Positions 43,650-52,276 of a DNA stretch of 64,000 nt are shown here, one piece after another. The stretch covers positions 5,112,538 through 5,176,537 of the forward strand of contig DS990592.1 of the NCBI GenBank assembly GCA_000155695.1, in the 5' to 3' direction. The notes under the pieces are model-generated. The model was not told the origin of the DNA. It saw nothing but the letters and a program-made list of their open reading frames with translations, and searched no databases. The position numbers and the translations under genes are program-made. This DNA comes from Verrucomicrobiia bacterium DG1235 (GTDB lineage: Bacteria > Verrucomicrobiota > Verrucomicrobiia > Opitutales > Opitutaceae). Position 1 is the stretch's first letter. Every line of letters begins with the position of its first letter.

Positions 43650-46600
43650 TGGAGCGCGAATTTTTACAGGTAAAATCGAAAGAAGAGGGGCGTCTCTCCT
43701 TTGACGGTTCGGTGATTGGGCGAAAACTCGCGATGACAACCGCGGTGTTGCTGCTCCCTCTGATCTATTTCGCCTATCTTCGAGTAGAGGAGATGAACAC
43801 TCGCGTCCAACGAGTCGCGGAGAATAGGGATAGGCTAGAAGTTGTCGGAGCTATCGACGAGGCAGTCTATGCGCTGCTTACCGATAGATTTTCTTCGGCA
43901 GATGGACGAGAGGAACTGAACGTTGAGGTTTTCGAAAGACTAGACGTAGGAAATGACTATTTCGAGCGGGATTCAAATTCGGGAGACGTATTGCATGTAG
44001 CTTGGCTTGGAGCCGCGCAAACTTTGCGAGACGGTATGCAAGGCGATTGGCAGAGGTTATTGCGTGGGCTTGAGGAGCTGGTTGAGGTGCGAGTGGCTTT
44101 GGCAAAGGAGAAGGATGCTCCGGCGGTTTTCGCCCAGGATTTGCCACGGGCGCAGTTGAAATTGTTTGCGCTTGGGATGGCCTTGGACGGGGCGATTCAA
44201 TCAAGTTCAGGGGATGAGGCATCGCGACTCATCGAAGGGGCTGAGAATCTCTTTGTTCAAGTCGAAGCGGATTTAGGGCGGGTCAGGAGGCTTCGAGGAT
44301 TTGAGCTTATTAACGGAGTGGTTTCGGGCCTTGATACGCGTATCCTCTATGCTTTAGGGGAATATGAGATCCTTAGGCCGCGATTGATGAAGCGGCTTGA
44401 AGCGAAGCGGCGACTGTCCTTTCTCGGAATCTTAGGTCAGTCCGAATCGATTCTTGGTGATTCAGCTAATCTCGAATTGCCGAGTCGTGACTTGCTGGTT
44501 CTGGCGGATTCTTTTGGTAGAGCGATCAAGGATATTCGTGACTCCCTTGAGCAGACACTGTCTGACGAAGAGGTAGCGACGAAATGGGCGCGGATCTGGA
44601 CGATAGGCTTGGTGGCGTTTTCGGCGTTTGCGACTTATATGTTAGGTTATCTTCTCGTGAAGAATCTTCGCATGGCTCACGAATCGATCAGCGCCTACAA
44701 TCAGACTTTGGAGCGTCAAGTGGAGGAGGGGGTCGCCCAAGCCAACAAGTCTCGGATGGAGACAGAGAATTTGAATCGTGATCTGAGGTTGCAAACCGAA
44801 CGGGCGAGTGAAATGGCGGAGAAGGCGATTTTAGCTGAACGCCTCAAAAGCGAGTTTCTTGCGAACATGAGTCATGAAATCAGGACGCCAATGAACGGTG
44901 TCATTGGCATGACGCATCTATTGCAGGATACTGAGCTGAATGAAACCCAGCAAGAGTACGTCGAGACGATGCTTAACAGCACCGAGTCTCTGCTTGTTCT
45001 TATCAATGACATACTCGATCTCTCGAAAATCGAAGCTGGGAAGATGACGATTGAACAGATGGATGTCGATGTGATGGACCTGCAGGCGCAGGTGAGCTCA
45101 CTTTTTGCATCGAATGCTCAAGCGAAGGGAGTCGAGTTGGTTTCCGTGTATCCATTGGATTGTTACAAGACTTTTGTCACTGATCCCTACCGTTTGAAGC
45201 AGGTGCTTGCGAATTTGCTGAGCAATGCGATTAAGTTCACGGAGAAGGGCGATGTGACTCTAAGGATTGAGATCGAGGAGCCTCGGGAAGATGGAGCTCG
45301 GATACGGTTTGAGGTTGTCGATACGGGGATTGGGATCGCCCCCGAAGTGGTTGACACGCTCTTCAAGTCGTTCTCTCAGGCAGATGCTTCGACTACCCGT
45401 AGGTTCGGGGGGACGGGGCTCGGGCTAGCTATATCGCAGCGCCTTGTGCAGTATTTGGGTGGTCGACTTCAAGTCGAAAGTGAATTAGGAGTTGGGACCA
45501 CGTTCACGTTCGCATTGGAAATGAAATATGGAGATTCAACTCCTCGGTTTTGTGTAGGCGAATCTAGCAAAGGTGCCGAAAGCATGGATACGATGCTGTG
45601 CATGATGCCGGGTCTGGTCCGCTCTGAGATTGCCCGAACTTTGTCGTTCGCTGGTTTTGCTTGTCGCGAGGTTGATGATGTTTCGCAGTTTGTGGTCGCG
45701 GCGAGGGGACGCGAGTTCGATGCTCTCTATTTAGATTCTAGGATGTGCAGCCGCTCGATCTTGAAGACGACTCTCTCTGCCTTGAAAGCGAGCAAGGTGG
45801 TACTTATTCATGAACCTAACGACGATGTAGCGGTAGAATTGGCGCGAACTGTAGATGGTGTTCACTCTCTTCAATTGCCGGTGGCGCCAGAGTCCTTGCT
45901 TCGTGTATTCAGTGGACCGTTACAGACAGAGCATACGGTTTCTGCGAAAGAGACTGAGGGCGCGCAATTAGGCGACTACAGCGACGTGAAGGTTTTGGTC
46001 GTCGACGACAATGAGACCAATCGGATGGTTGCTCAGAAGCTGCTCCTGAAATTTGGAGTTGATTCTGAAGTGCGAAAAGATGGGGAGGAGGCGGTGGCGG
46101 CTGCCGTGGAAAAACGTTATGACCTGATTTTCATGGATTGCATGATGCCGAATATGGATGGATACGAAGCGACTCAATTGATACGTGGCGACTCTGAGGG
46201 AAGTCAAAATCGAGACACTCCGATAGTGGCGCTCACGGCGAACGCGATGGAAGGCGATCGGGAAAAGTGCATACGCGTCGGCATGAGCGACTACATCGCC
46301 AAGCCGATTCGGCCGGCGGAATTGCGAAGAGTGGTCAAGCAGTGGATTGGGGAAGGTGTTTCGATTAAGGAGTTTGTATCTTCTGTAAGGCAGGAAAATT
46401 CATCGGAAAAGGAACTGGTGGATCTGCGGGGGATTCGGAGCATTTTTGGCGATGATAGCAGCGATTTGCGTCCTGTGCTGGTCGCTTTCGTGGAGAGTCT
46501 GAGCGAGCAGCTTTTGGAGATAAGGGAGCTGGATTCGCCGCCCTTGGATCTGGAGGTCATTCGTCGCTACTGTCACACGATTAAGGGTTCGAGTTCGAAC

Positions 46601-46747
46601 TATGGAGCGGAACCGCTAGAGCGAGTGGCTAAGCAAATCGAGACCGCCTGTCTTGAGGGGGATTCGGCGAAGGTTGAGGAATTGTTGCCTAAGTTCGAGA
46701 ATCTCGTTGAGCGAACGGTTGAAGCGGTGAGCAAAGCGATTGATTAG
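43649..46747 (+). CDS. Hybrid sensor histidine kinase
   Basis: This 1032-residue inner-membrane sensor has one transmembrane helix near residues 28-46, a periplasmic domain of about 265 residues and a second helix near 313-336. Next come a coiled coil, the HisKA domain with H409 (ANMSHEIRTPMNG) and an HATPase with GTGLGLAIS. A degenerate receiver lacking the usual Asp pair follows, then a full receiver (VLVVDDNETN, acceptor D830 in FMDCMMPNMDG) and an HPt domain with H976 (RRYCHTIKGSS). All phosphorelay steps are thus in one chain; the final response regulator is not encoded here. The start overlaps the stop of the YfiR-like gene. Confidence 0.92.
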   Translation: MEREFLQVKSKEEGRLSFDGSVIGRKLAMTTAVLLLPLIYFAYLRVEEMNTRVQRVAENRDRLEVVGAIDEAVYALLTDRFSSADGREELNVEVFERLDVGNDYFERDSNSGDVLHVAWLGAAQTLRDGMQGDWQRLLRGLEELVEVRVALAKEKDAPAVFAQDLPRAQLKLFALGMALDGAIQSSSGDEASRLIEGAENLFVQVEADLGRVRRLRGFELINGVVSGLDTRILYALGEYEILRPRLMKRLEAKRRLSFLGILGQSESILGDSANLELPSRDLLVLADSFGRAIKDIRDSLEQTLSDEEVATKWARIWTIGLVAFSAFATYMLGYLLVKNLRMAHESISAYNQTLERQVEEGVAQANKSRMETENLNRDLRLQTERASEMAEKAILAERLKSEFLANMSHEIRTPMNGVIGMTHLLQDTELNETQQEYVETMLNSTESLLVLINDILDLSKIEAGKMTIEQMDVDVMDLQAQVSSLFASNAQAKGVELVSVYPLDCYKTFVTDPYRLKQVLANLLSNAIKFTEKGDVTLRIEIEEPREDGARIRFEVVDTGIGIAPEVVDTLFKSFSQADASTTRRFGGTGLGLAISQRLVQYLGGRLQVESELGVGTTFTFALEMKYGDSTPRFCVGESSKGAESMDTMLCMMPGLVRSEIARTLSFAGFACREVDDVSQFVVAARGREFDALYLDSRMCSRSILKTTLSALKASKVVLIHEPNDDVAVELARTVDGVHSLQLPVAPESLLRVFSGPLQTEHTVSAKETEGAQLGDYSDVKVLVVDDNETNRMVAQKLLLKFGVDSEVRKDGEEAVAAAVEKRYDLIFMDCMMPNMDGYEATQLIRGDSEGSQNRDTPIVALTANAMEGDREKCIRVGMSDYIAKPIRPAELRRVVKQWIGEGVSIKEFVSSVRQENSSEKELVDLRGIRSIFGDDSSDLRPVLVAFVESLSEQLLEIRELDSPPLDLEVIRRYCHTIKGSSSNYGAEPLERVAKQIETACLEGDSAKVEELLPKFENLVERTVEAVSKAID

Positions 46748-46870
46748 GGAATTTTGCGAGCGGAGCCATTGCGTCAACTCGTAGAAAACGAGGCGAGTGG
46801 AACGGGCTTGCCCTCCCTCTTAGGGCTGCTTATCGCTAGGCCCTTTTTTTCGAAAAACCGCGTAAAGCTC

Positions 46871-49603
46871 ATGGCAAAGGAAATCAATCAAGGCTACGAT
46901 CCGAAGGAAGTTGAGACCAAGTGGTACGCCGCTTGGGAAAAAAGCGGCTGCTTCGAAGGCGAAGTGCAGGAAGGCAAAGAGCCTTATAGCATCATGATCC
47001 CGCCGCCGAACGTCACGGGCATCCTGCACATGGGACACGTCCTGGACAATACTTTGCAGGATATCTTCATCCGCCGGGCCCGTCTCGAAGGTAAGAGTAC
47101 GCTCTGGTTTCCCGGAACGGATCACGCGTCTATCGCCACGCAGACCAAGGTCGAGCAGGCTCTCAGAGCCGAGGGCACGAGTCGTCGCGAGGTCGGCCGT
47201 GAAAAGTTTCTCGAACGCGCCTGGCAGTGGAGCGACGATCACGGCGGCAAGATTCTAAATCAGCTGAAGAAGCTCGGGGCGTCCTGCGATTGGCGGCGCA
47301 CGACGTTCACGATGGACGAGAGCTACGAGCGCAGCGTTCGGGCGGCCTTCGTAAAGCTCTACGACCGCGGTTACATCTACCGTGGCAAGCGCCTCGTCAA
47401 CTGGTGCCCAAGTTCGCAGACAGCTCTTTCCAACGAGGAAGTCATCATGAAGCCCCAGAAGGGGAAGTTCTGGAAGATGCGCTACGAGCTCGTCGAGGAA
47501 CCGGGCCGTTTCATCGAGATTTCCACCACGCGTCCGGAAACGATCATGGGCGATACGGCGGTTGCGGTTCATCCCGACGACGAGCGTTATGCTGATATCG
47601 TAGGCAAGAAGGTTTGGCGTCCTTTCCCACGCGAGGCGATTCCAGTCGTCGCGGACCGCGCGGTCGAGAAGGACTTCGGAACGGGAGCCCTCAAGGTCAC
47701 TCCGGCCCACGACCAGGTCGACTTCGACATCGGCAAGCGCCACAACCTGCCGCTCATCGACATCATGAATCCTGACGGCACGCTTAGCGACGCGGCAGGC
47801 GAAGAGTTCGCGGGCATGGAGCGATTCGCCGCCCGAAAGTACGCAGCCAAGAAGCTCGAAGAGCTCGGACTGCTCGTCGACACGGAAGACTACGAAAACA
47901 ACGTTGGCTTCTCCGAACGAGCGGACGTGCCTATCGAACCACGCCTTTCTGAGCAGTGGTACCTCAAATACCCGAAGGTAGAGGAAGCCAAAGCGGCGGT
48001 CGAAAAGGGGATCATCAAGTTTCACCCGAAGCGCTGGGAAAAGGTTTACCTGCATTGGCTCAACAACATTCAGGACTGGTGCATCAGCCGCCAGCTCTGG
48101 TGGGGACAGCGCATTCCGGTTTGGTACAAGAAGGGCGAGGATCGCTTGGACTCGGCGAATTGGCATGTTTCGGTCGACGGTCCGTCTGACCCGGAGAACT
48201 GGGAGCAGGACGAGGACGCTTTGGACACGTGGGCGTCTTCCTATCTCTGGCCCTTTGCCACGCTTGGTTGGCCGAATACGGATGAGAAGACCCTCAAGGA
48301 GCTCGAGCACTTTTATCCCACCAGCACTTTGGTAACCGGCTTCGACATCATCTTCTTCTGGGTGGCTCGCATGATCATGGCGGGGCTTGAGCTCTACGGA
48401 GACGATAAGAAGGAGCTGACTGATGACGAAATCGCGGCTCGTATCCCATTTAAGGATATCTTCATCCACGGCCTCATTCGCGACGAAAAGGGTCGCAAGA
48501 TGTCTAAGACGCTTGGCAACTCTCCCGACCCGCTCGATCTCATCGAGAAGTTCGGGGCGGACGGATTGCGCTTTGGCATTATCAACATTGCTCCAAGCGG
48601 TTCCGATATTCTCTTCTCGGAAGACCGCATCGAAATCGGGCGTAACTTTAGCAACAAGCTCTGGAACGCCTGCCGCTTCCGTCAGATGAATGGCCCGGCC
48701 GACGCTAACGCTACGCTTGATGGGATTCTTGATCGCTTACAGACGTCGCCGCTCGATGGATACAGCAATTGGATTCTATCCCGCATGCTCGAAACCATGC
48801 GTGAAATCGAGGGCCAGTTCGCGAAGTTCGAGATGCAGCAGCTGACGAGCACGCTTTATAATTTCGTCTGGGGTGATTTTTGCGATTGGTACGTCGAGGC
48901 GGCAAAGGCTTTGCTTCAGAAGAAGGAAGATCCGCGTCACAATATGGCTTTGGCTGTATCCGACCTCGTGATACGACAGGCCTTGCAACTTCTCCATCCG
49001 GTCATGCCGCATATTACAGAAGAGCTTTGGCACGCCATGGGCTTTTGCGAGGAGGGCGCGTTTATTCAGGATACGGTTTTGATTAAGGCGGACGAGCTGT
49101 CTGAGAAGCTGGCGGCTGCGGGCGTGACGGTTGATGCGGCGGGAGCCGCTAATGTCGAGCACGTTAAGGAGCTCATCACGAAGGCTCGCGCGGTTAAGGC
49201 GGAGTACAATGTCGCCTCCAAGCGTGACGTGACGCTCTTCGTAACTCCGACGGATGCTGCGAGTTCGACAATCGTGTCCGAAAACCTGGATACGATTAAG
49301 AAGCTAGCCGGAGCAGCGACGATAGAGCTCAAGGACAGCGTAGACGGCTGCCCAGGTTCGGTTGGGGCGCTTGGCACGGTTTATCTCGACCTATCCAGCG
49401 CGATCGACGTGGAGGCCGAAAAGGAGCGTCTCGGCAAAGAGCTCGCGAAGCTCGACGGGGCGATCAAGGCCGGCAGCGGCAAGCTAAATAGTCCGAATTT
49501 CGTAAACAAGGCTCCGGCAGCTGTTGTAGAAGGAGCGCGTAAGCAGCTTGCGGATACGCAAGCCAAGCGCGACGAGATCGCGAGATTGCTGGCGAGTCTG
49601 TAG
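46871..49603 (+). CDS. valS: Valyl-tRNA synthetase
   Basis: This 910-residue class I synthetase charges tRNA-Val. The HIGH-type motif is HMGH (residues 53-56, in ILHMGHVLDN), and the KMSKT motif lies near residue 542 in GRKMSKTLGN. The editing domain includes FIEISTTRPETIMGDTAVAV. The C-terminal coiled coil that holds the tRNA (EAEKERLGKELAKLDGAI) is complete. The ATG at 46871 (MAKEINQGYDPKEVE) is the family start; an open frame from 46754 runs back almost to the kinase gene and is not needed. Confidence 0.96.
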   Translation: MAKEINQGYDPKEVETKWYAAWEKSGCFEGEVQEGKEPYSIMIPPPNVTGILHMGHVLDNTLQDIFIRRARLEGKSTLWFPGTDHASIATQTKVEQALRAEGTSRREVGREKFLERAWQWSDDHGGKILNQLKKLGASCDWRRTTFTMDESYERSVRAAFVKLYDRGYIYRGKRLVNWCPSSQTALSNEEVIMKPQKGKFWKMRYELVEEPGRFIEISTTRPETIMGDTAVAVHPDDERYADIVGKKVWRPFPREAIPVVADRAVEKDFGTGALKVTPAHDQVDFDIGKRHNLPLIDIMNPDGTLSDAAGEEFAGMERFAARKYAAKKLEELGLLVDTEDYENNVGFSERADVPIEPRLSEQWYLKYPKVEEAKAAVEKGIIKFHPKRWEKVYLHWLNNIQDWCISRQLWWGQRIPVWYKKGEDRLDSANWHVSVDGPSDPENWEQDEDALDTWASSYLWPFATLGWPNTDEKTLKELEHFYPTSTLVTGFDIIFFWVARMIMAGLELYGDDKKELTDDEIAARIPFKDIFIHGLIRDEKGRKMSKTLGNSPDPLDLIEKFGADGLRFGIINIAPSGSDILFSEDRIEIGRNFSNKLWNACRFRQMNGPADANATLDGILDRLQTSPLDGYSNWILSRMLETMREIEGQFAKFEMQQLTSTLYNFVWGDFCDWYVEAAKALLQKKEDPRHNMALAVSDLVIRQALQLLHPVMPHITEELWHAMGFCEEGAFIQDTVLIKADELSEKLAAAGVTVDAAGAANVEHVKELITKARAVKAEYNVASKRDVTLFVTPTDAASSTIVSENLDTIKKLAGAATIELKDSVDGCPGSVGALGTVYLDLSSAIDVEAEKERLGKELAKLDGAIKAGSGKLNSPNFVNKAPAAVVEGARKQLADTQAKRDEIARLLASL

Positions 49604-49611
49604 CGTTTTTT

Positions 49612-49643
49612 GCCCACGAATCGCACGAATGGGCGCGAATTGA
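49612..49643. repeat. CACGAAT-type intergenic repeat, copy 1
   Basis: Directly after the valS stop, GCCCACGAATCGCACGAAT is followed by GGGCGCGAATT, with ACGAAT-like units at a step of about 10 bases; GCCCA and TGGGC can pair. The same style of repeat stands at 50171-50230. Such degenerate ACGAAT arrays are found between genes in many environmental bacteria. Confidence 0.5.
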
Positions 49644-49654
49644 CTTCAGGAATG

Positions 49655-49684
49655 GAGCGGATCTGATCGATCCGCTCTTTTTTG
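49655..49684 (+). terminator. Terminator of valS
   Basis: GAGCGGATC (49655-49663) and GATCCGCTC (49669-49677) form a perfect 9-bp stem with a 5-base loop, followed by seven T. It is a strong rho-independent terminator about 50 bases after the valS stop. Confidence 0.92.
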
Positions 49685-49748
49685 TGTGGGGTATTGTTGC
49701 GGGGAGGCGAGAGAGTGGAGCACGATAGGCTGATCGCGGCTGATTTTG

Positions 49749-50162
49749 TTAGCTCTCGTGAAGAGCGTCGACGCGTTCCAGTAAGTCGTTAATCGTGTGT
49801 ATCGATTGGATACGGTGGTGGGGGAGTGGGGTTGCCAGGAGGGATTGGAAGGGGGCGAAGTCGAGGAGATCGTGCGTCTTTTGTTCGCCGTTTTCCACTA
49901 GGGTGACGCGGTAGGCGAATTCTCCGTCTTTGAGGCGTCGAATTTTAGGCGGGCCTTTTTTCTTGGGGAGCTTCTTCGCTTTGGCGCGTTTTCGCTTGGT
50001 GGCGGAGGGCAGTGCCGCCTGGGGTGTGGCGAAGGGGTAGGGTTGCCCAAGGATGCCCGAGATGCTGGTCTCGATGTGGTTGAGGTCGGCGAGGGTAGTC
50101 TCCCGCTCGATGAGGAGGGAGTTGACCGCGACGAGCTCGTCTATGGACATGTTATCTGACAT
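49749..50162 (-). CDS. Small coiled-coil protein with basic centre (137 aa)
   Basis: I do not recognise a named family. The N-terminal half is a predicted helix (VAVNSLLIERETTLADLNHI), then GQPYPFATPQ, then a strongly basic stretch (KRKRAKAKKLPKKKGPPK), and a C-terminal domain with FAYRVTLVENGEQKTHDLL. The N-terminal module resembles that of the protein at 50246-50602: both have LLxERE, a spaced Glu helix, and a PF..P segment. It is the last gene of a minus-strand cluster that starts with the FtsK-like gene. No signal peptide is seen, so it is likely cytosolic, and the basic region could bind nucleic acid. Confidence 0.55.
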   Translation of the reverse strand: MSDNMSIDELVAVNSLLIERETTLADLNHIETSISGILGQPYPFATPQAALPSATKRKRAKAKKLPKKKGPPKIRRLKDGEFAYRVTLVENGEQKTHDLLDFAPFQSLLATPLPHHRIQSIHTINDLLERVDALHES

Positions 50163-50170
50163 TGCGTTTT

Positions 50171-50230
50171 TCGCCCACGAATTGCTCGAATCGTCACGAA
50201 CGATATGATTCGTGTGGATTCGTGATATTC
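50171..50230. repeat. CACGAAT-type intergenic repeat, copy 2, with long hairpin
   Basis: Between the two small coiled-coil genes stands GCCCACGAATTGCTCGAATC and, further on, inverted ATTCGTG units. GAATCGTCACGAA pairs with TTCGTGTGGATTC over an 8-base loop (11 of 13 pairs), so the RNA would fold into a long hairpin. It shares its first ten bases with the copy after valS. Confidence 0.55.
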
Positions 50231-50245
50231 GGGGAAGAAGAATTA

Positions 50246-50602
50246 CTATTCTTCTTCTTCGGCTGGAGTTTCCTTTTTGTCGGATTCCTTTTCGGCTGTC
50301 TGCTCTTTGTCTTCAGCTGACTTGGCCACGGCTTTCTTGGCGGCTTTTTTGGGAGCGGTAGGTGTTGGGAAAGCGGATACAGGGGCGGGGGGCTCGGGGA
50401 AGGGGAAGACGCCTTCTTCGCCGACGATGGATTCTACCTGACCTTCGAGTTCGCTGATGCGCTGGTAGGCAGCTTCGCGCTCTTCGAGAAGGGTATCGAT
50501 CTGGGTGCGGGCTTCGAGGGCTTGGCGAATTGTTTCGCTGTCGCCGCGTAGGACGATCTCCGTGAAGGAGATGGGTTCGAGTTTTTGCTGTTTTTTGGCC
50601 AT
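50246..50602 (-). CDS. Small coiled-coil protein with charged tail (118 aa)
   Basis: This 118-residue protein of no known family has a helical N-terminus (EARTQIDTLLEEREAAYQ, ISELEGQVESIVG), then FPFPEPPAPVSAFP, then an Ala/Lys region (KKAAKKAVAK) and a very acidic, disordered end. The helical part and the following PF..P segment resemble the 137-residue protein at 49749. It starts four bases after the stop of the LRV-repeat gene, so the two are surely co-translated. The KKAAKK stretch recalls the extension of this organism's Rho. Cytosolic by lack of a signal. Confidence 0.55.
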   Translation of the reverse strand: MAKKQQKLEPISFTEIVLRGDSETIRQALEARTQIDTLLEEREAAYQRISELEGQVESIVGEEGVFPFPEPPAPVSAFPTPTAPKKAAKKAVAKSAEDKEQTAEKESDKKETPAEEEE

Positions 50603-50606
50603 GTCT

Positions 50607-52109
50607 CTATTCTTTGAAAAAGGTTAATATGTTTTTGAGAATGTTTCGGTGCGAGCTGGTTGAGTGACTGGTGGCTCTTGCGGATTGAAGGGGTTCGGCG
50701 TCTGTCGAGCTTGAGGGCGTATTCAAGATCTGGTTGCGGCGGGCGATGGCTTTTTCGGCGGCGTTGGCGATGTCTTGGCTGGGGTCGTAGCAGAGCGCTT
50801 TGAGCTGGGCTTCGGGCAGCTTGTCGTTGTTGACCACGGATTCGCGCACTTTCTCGCAAGGGTCTTGGCTGAGAGTGACGAGGGTCTGAGTGGAAAGGCT
50901 GAGGGCGTTGGCGGCGAAGGCTCGCAGGGATGGGTTCGCGCTGGCGGCGAAGCGTTCGGCGGCGGCTTCTTCGATGTGCGGGTAGTCGATGGCTTGGAAG
51001 GCGATGTGTTCGGCTACTTCGTCGTCTTGGCGTTGGTTGATGAGGCGATCCCAATGTGTGTCGTTTAGGTCTTCGCGGTAGGCGACGAGTTTGGCGACTT
51101 GTGGATTCGGGTGGAGGCAGAGTTCGCCGATAAGTTCGGGGCTGGCGCTTGGATTTTTTGCGAGGGCGCAGCATGCTTGCAGGTCGTGGGAAGCGGCGAT
51201 GCGCTCGGCGATGTCTTGCTGGAGATTGGCGCTGGCGGCGAGGTAGCGGCGGGCTTTTTCGGATGTATCCTGAGCGAGGATACGTTGGATAGCGGCGGGC
51301 AAGTCTGGTTGTTGGGCTAGGTAGACGCGGTCGTCGGTGTAGTCGGACTCGGCGAGCCAGAGCATTTCCGGAAGTGAGATCGCTGTACGGTCGAGAGCGG
51401 GGAAGCGGACGCTCGGGTGGGTGGAGTAGCGCAGGGAGGTCTGGACGGTGGGGGAGAGGGGAGTGGTTTGGCGGAGTAGGAGGGATTGCAGGGACTCGTC
51501 GTCGAGGTCGGCCCACATTTGGAGGAGCTCGGGCTCGAGAGCGGAGTTTTGCAGGAGGGCGGTTTTGACGAGAATGCTCGGGTCGCGGCTTAGGTGGTGG
51601 GCGACGTCGGTGTCGAGGTTTTCGCGGTCGGCGAGGGAGATCTTGACGGCAGGCTCCGCGTCGCCGGCGAGGATGAATTGGAGGTAGGTCGGCAGGGCGG
51701 GGTTTTCGGCTATGGCGGCGCGGACGAAGGCGGCTTCGTCTTCAGCGAGGTTTTGGCACTCCTTAGGGCTGACGTTTGGGTTGCGGGCGACGGCGACGCG
51801 TACGCTCGCGTTTTTGTGAGCTGCCAGTTGGTTGAGCGTCTGCTGAGAGGAACGGGGGTTTGCGGCGAGGGCTGCTGCTATTTCTATCTGCTTGGGTTTT
51901 AGCTCGGTGGCAATGGTTTGGGCTAGTTCCGATGGGATGAGCGGGTACTGGGCAAGAAAGAGGACATGCTTCGAGTTGTCTGAATAATCTGAATACAGGC
52001 TGCGAAGGGCGAAGCTGGAGATGGGGCGCTTGCGGGTGCCTTTGATCACTTTCTCGCTGCCGTGCTCTTCGAGGGCGTCGAGCAGATCGTTTATGGATAG
52101 GATGTCCAT
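50607..52109 (-). CDS. LRV (leucine-rich repeat variant) solenoid protein
   Basis: This 500-residue soluble protein is built of about 24-residue helical units such as VRVAVARNPNVSPKECQNLA and VRAAIAENPALPTYLQFILA. That is the pattern of leucine-rich repeat variant (LRV) proteins, an alpha-solenoid related to HEAT repeats. The repeats run nearly the whole length, with degenerate ones in the centre and clear ones again toward the C-terminus (VRESVVNNDKLPEAQLKALC). Only the first 60 residues and a Ser-rich tail are non-repetitive. Solenoids of this type bind partner proteins. It lies between the FtsK-like gene and the small coiled-coil gene on the same strand. Confidence 0.75.
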   Translation of the reverse strand: MDILSINDLLDALEEHGSEKVIKGTRKRPISSFALRSLYSDYSDNSKHVLFLAQYPLIPSELAQTIATELKPKQIEIAAALAANPRSSQQTLNQLAAHKNASVRVAVARNPNVSPKECQNLAEDEAAFVRAAIAENPALPTYLQFILAGDAEPAVKISLADRENLDTDVAHHLSRDPSILVKTALLQNSALEPELLQMWADLDDESLQSLLLRQTTPLSPTVQTSLRYSTHPSVRFPALDRTAISLPEMLWLAESDYTDDRVYLAQQPDLPAAIQRILAQDTSEKARRYLAASANLQQDIAERIAASHDLQACCALAKNPSASPELIGELCLHPNPQVAKLVAYREDLNDTHWDRLINQRQDDEVAEHIAFQAIDYPHIEEAAAERFAASANPSLRAFAANALSLSTQTLVTLSQDPCEKVRESVVNNDKLPEAQLKALCYDPSQDIANAAEKAIARRNQILNTPSSSTDAEPLQSARATSHSTSSHRNILKNILTFFKE

Positions 52110-52169
52110 TTAGTAGCTGCGCTCCTGAGTGGTGAGTAGTGAAGAGTGAGTTGTGAAAAGGGAGAGGGA

Positions 52170-52262
52170 TCCTGCAGCGCGGGACGTGCAGTAAAGCCCG
52201 TGCCCTAAGGCTGGGGTTGTGGGGGCGCTTGCAGTGCGGCGTGGCGCGAGCGCCAGCCCTAC
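52170..52262. repeat. GC-rich REP-like hairpins between the ftsK-like and LRV genes
   Basis: This spacer contains TGGCGC/GCGCCA (52242-52255) inside a longer dyad, with GGCTGG near 52210 matching CCAGCC near 52254. It resembles REP-type intergenic repeats and may also terminate or stabilise the transcript 3' of the FtsK-like gene. Confidence 0.4.
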
Positions 52263-52276
52263 GTCGGTTGCGGTGC

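Noticed and set aside
47255-48469. A 404-codon frame opposite valS
   Set aside because: It mirrors valS codons, has no recognisable domain and no start context; a shadow of the synthetase gene.
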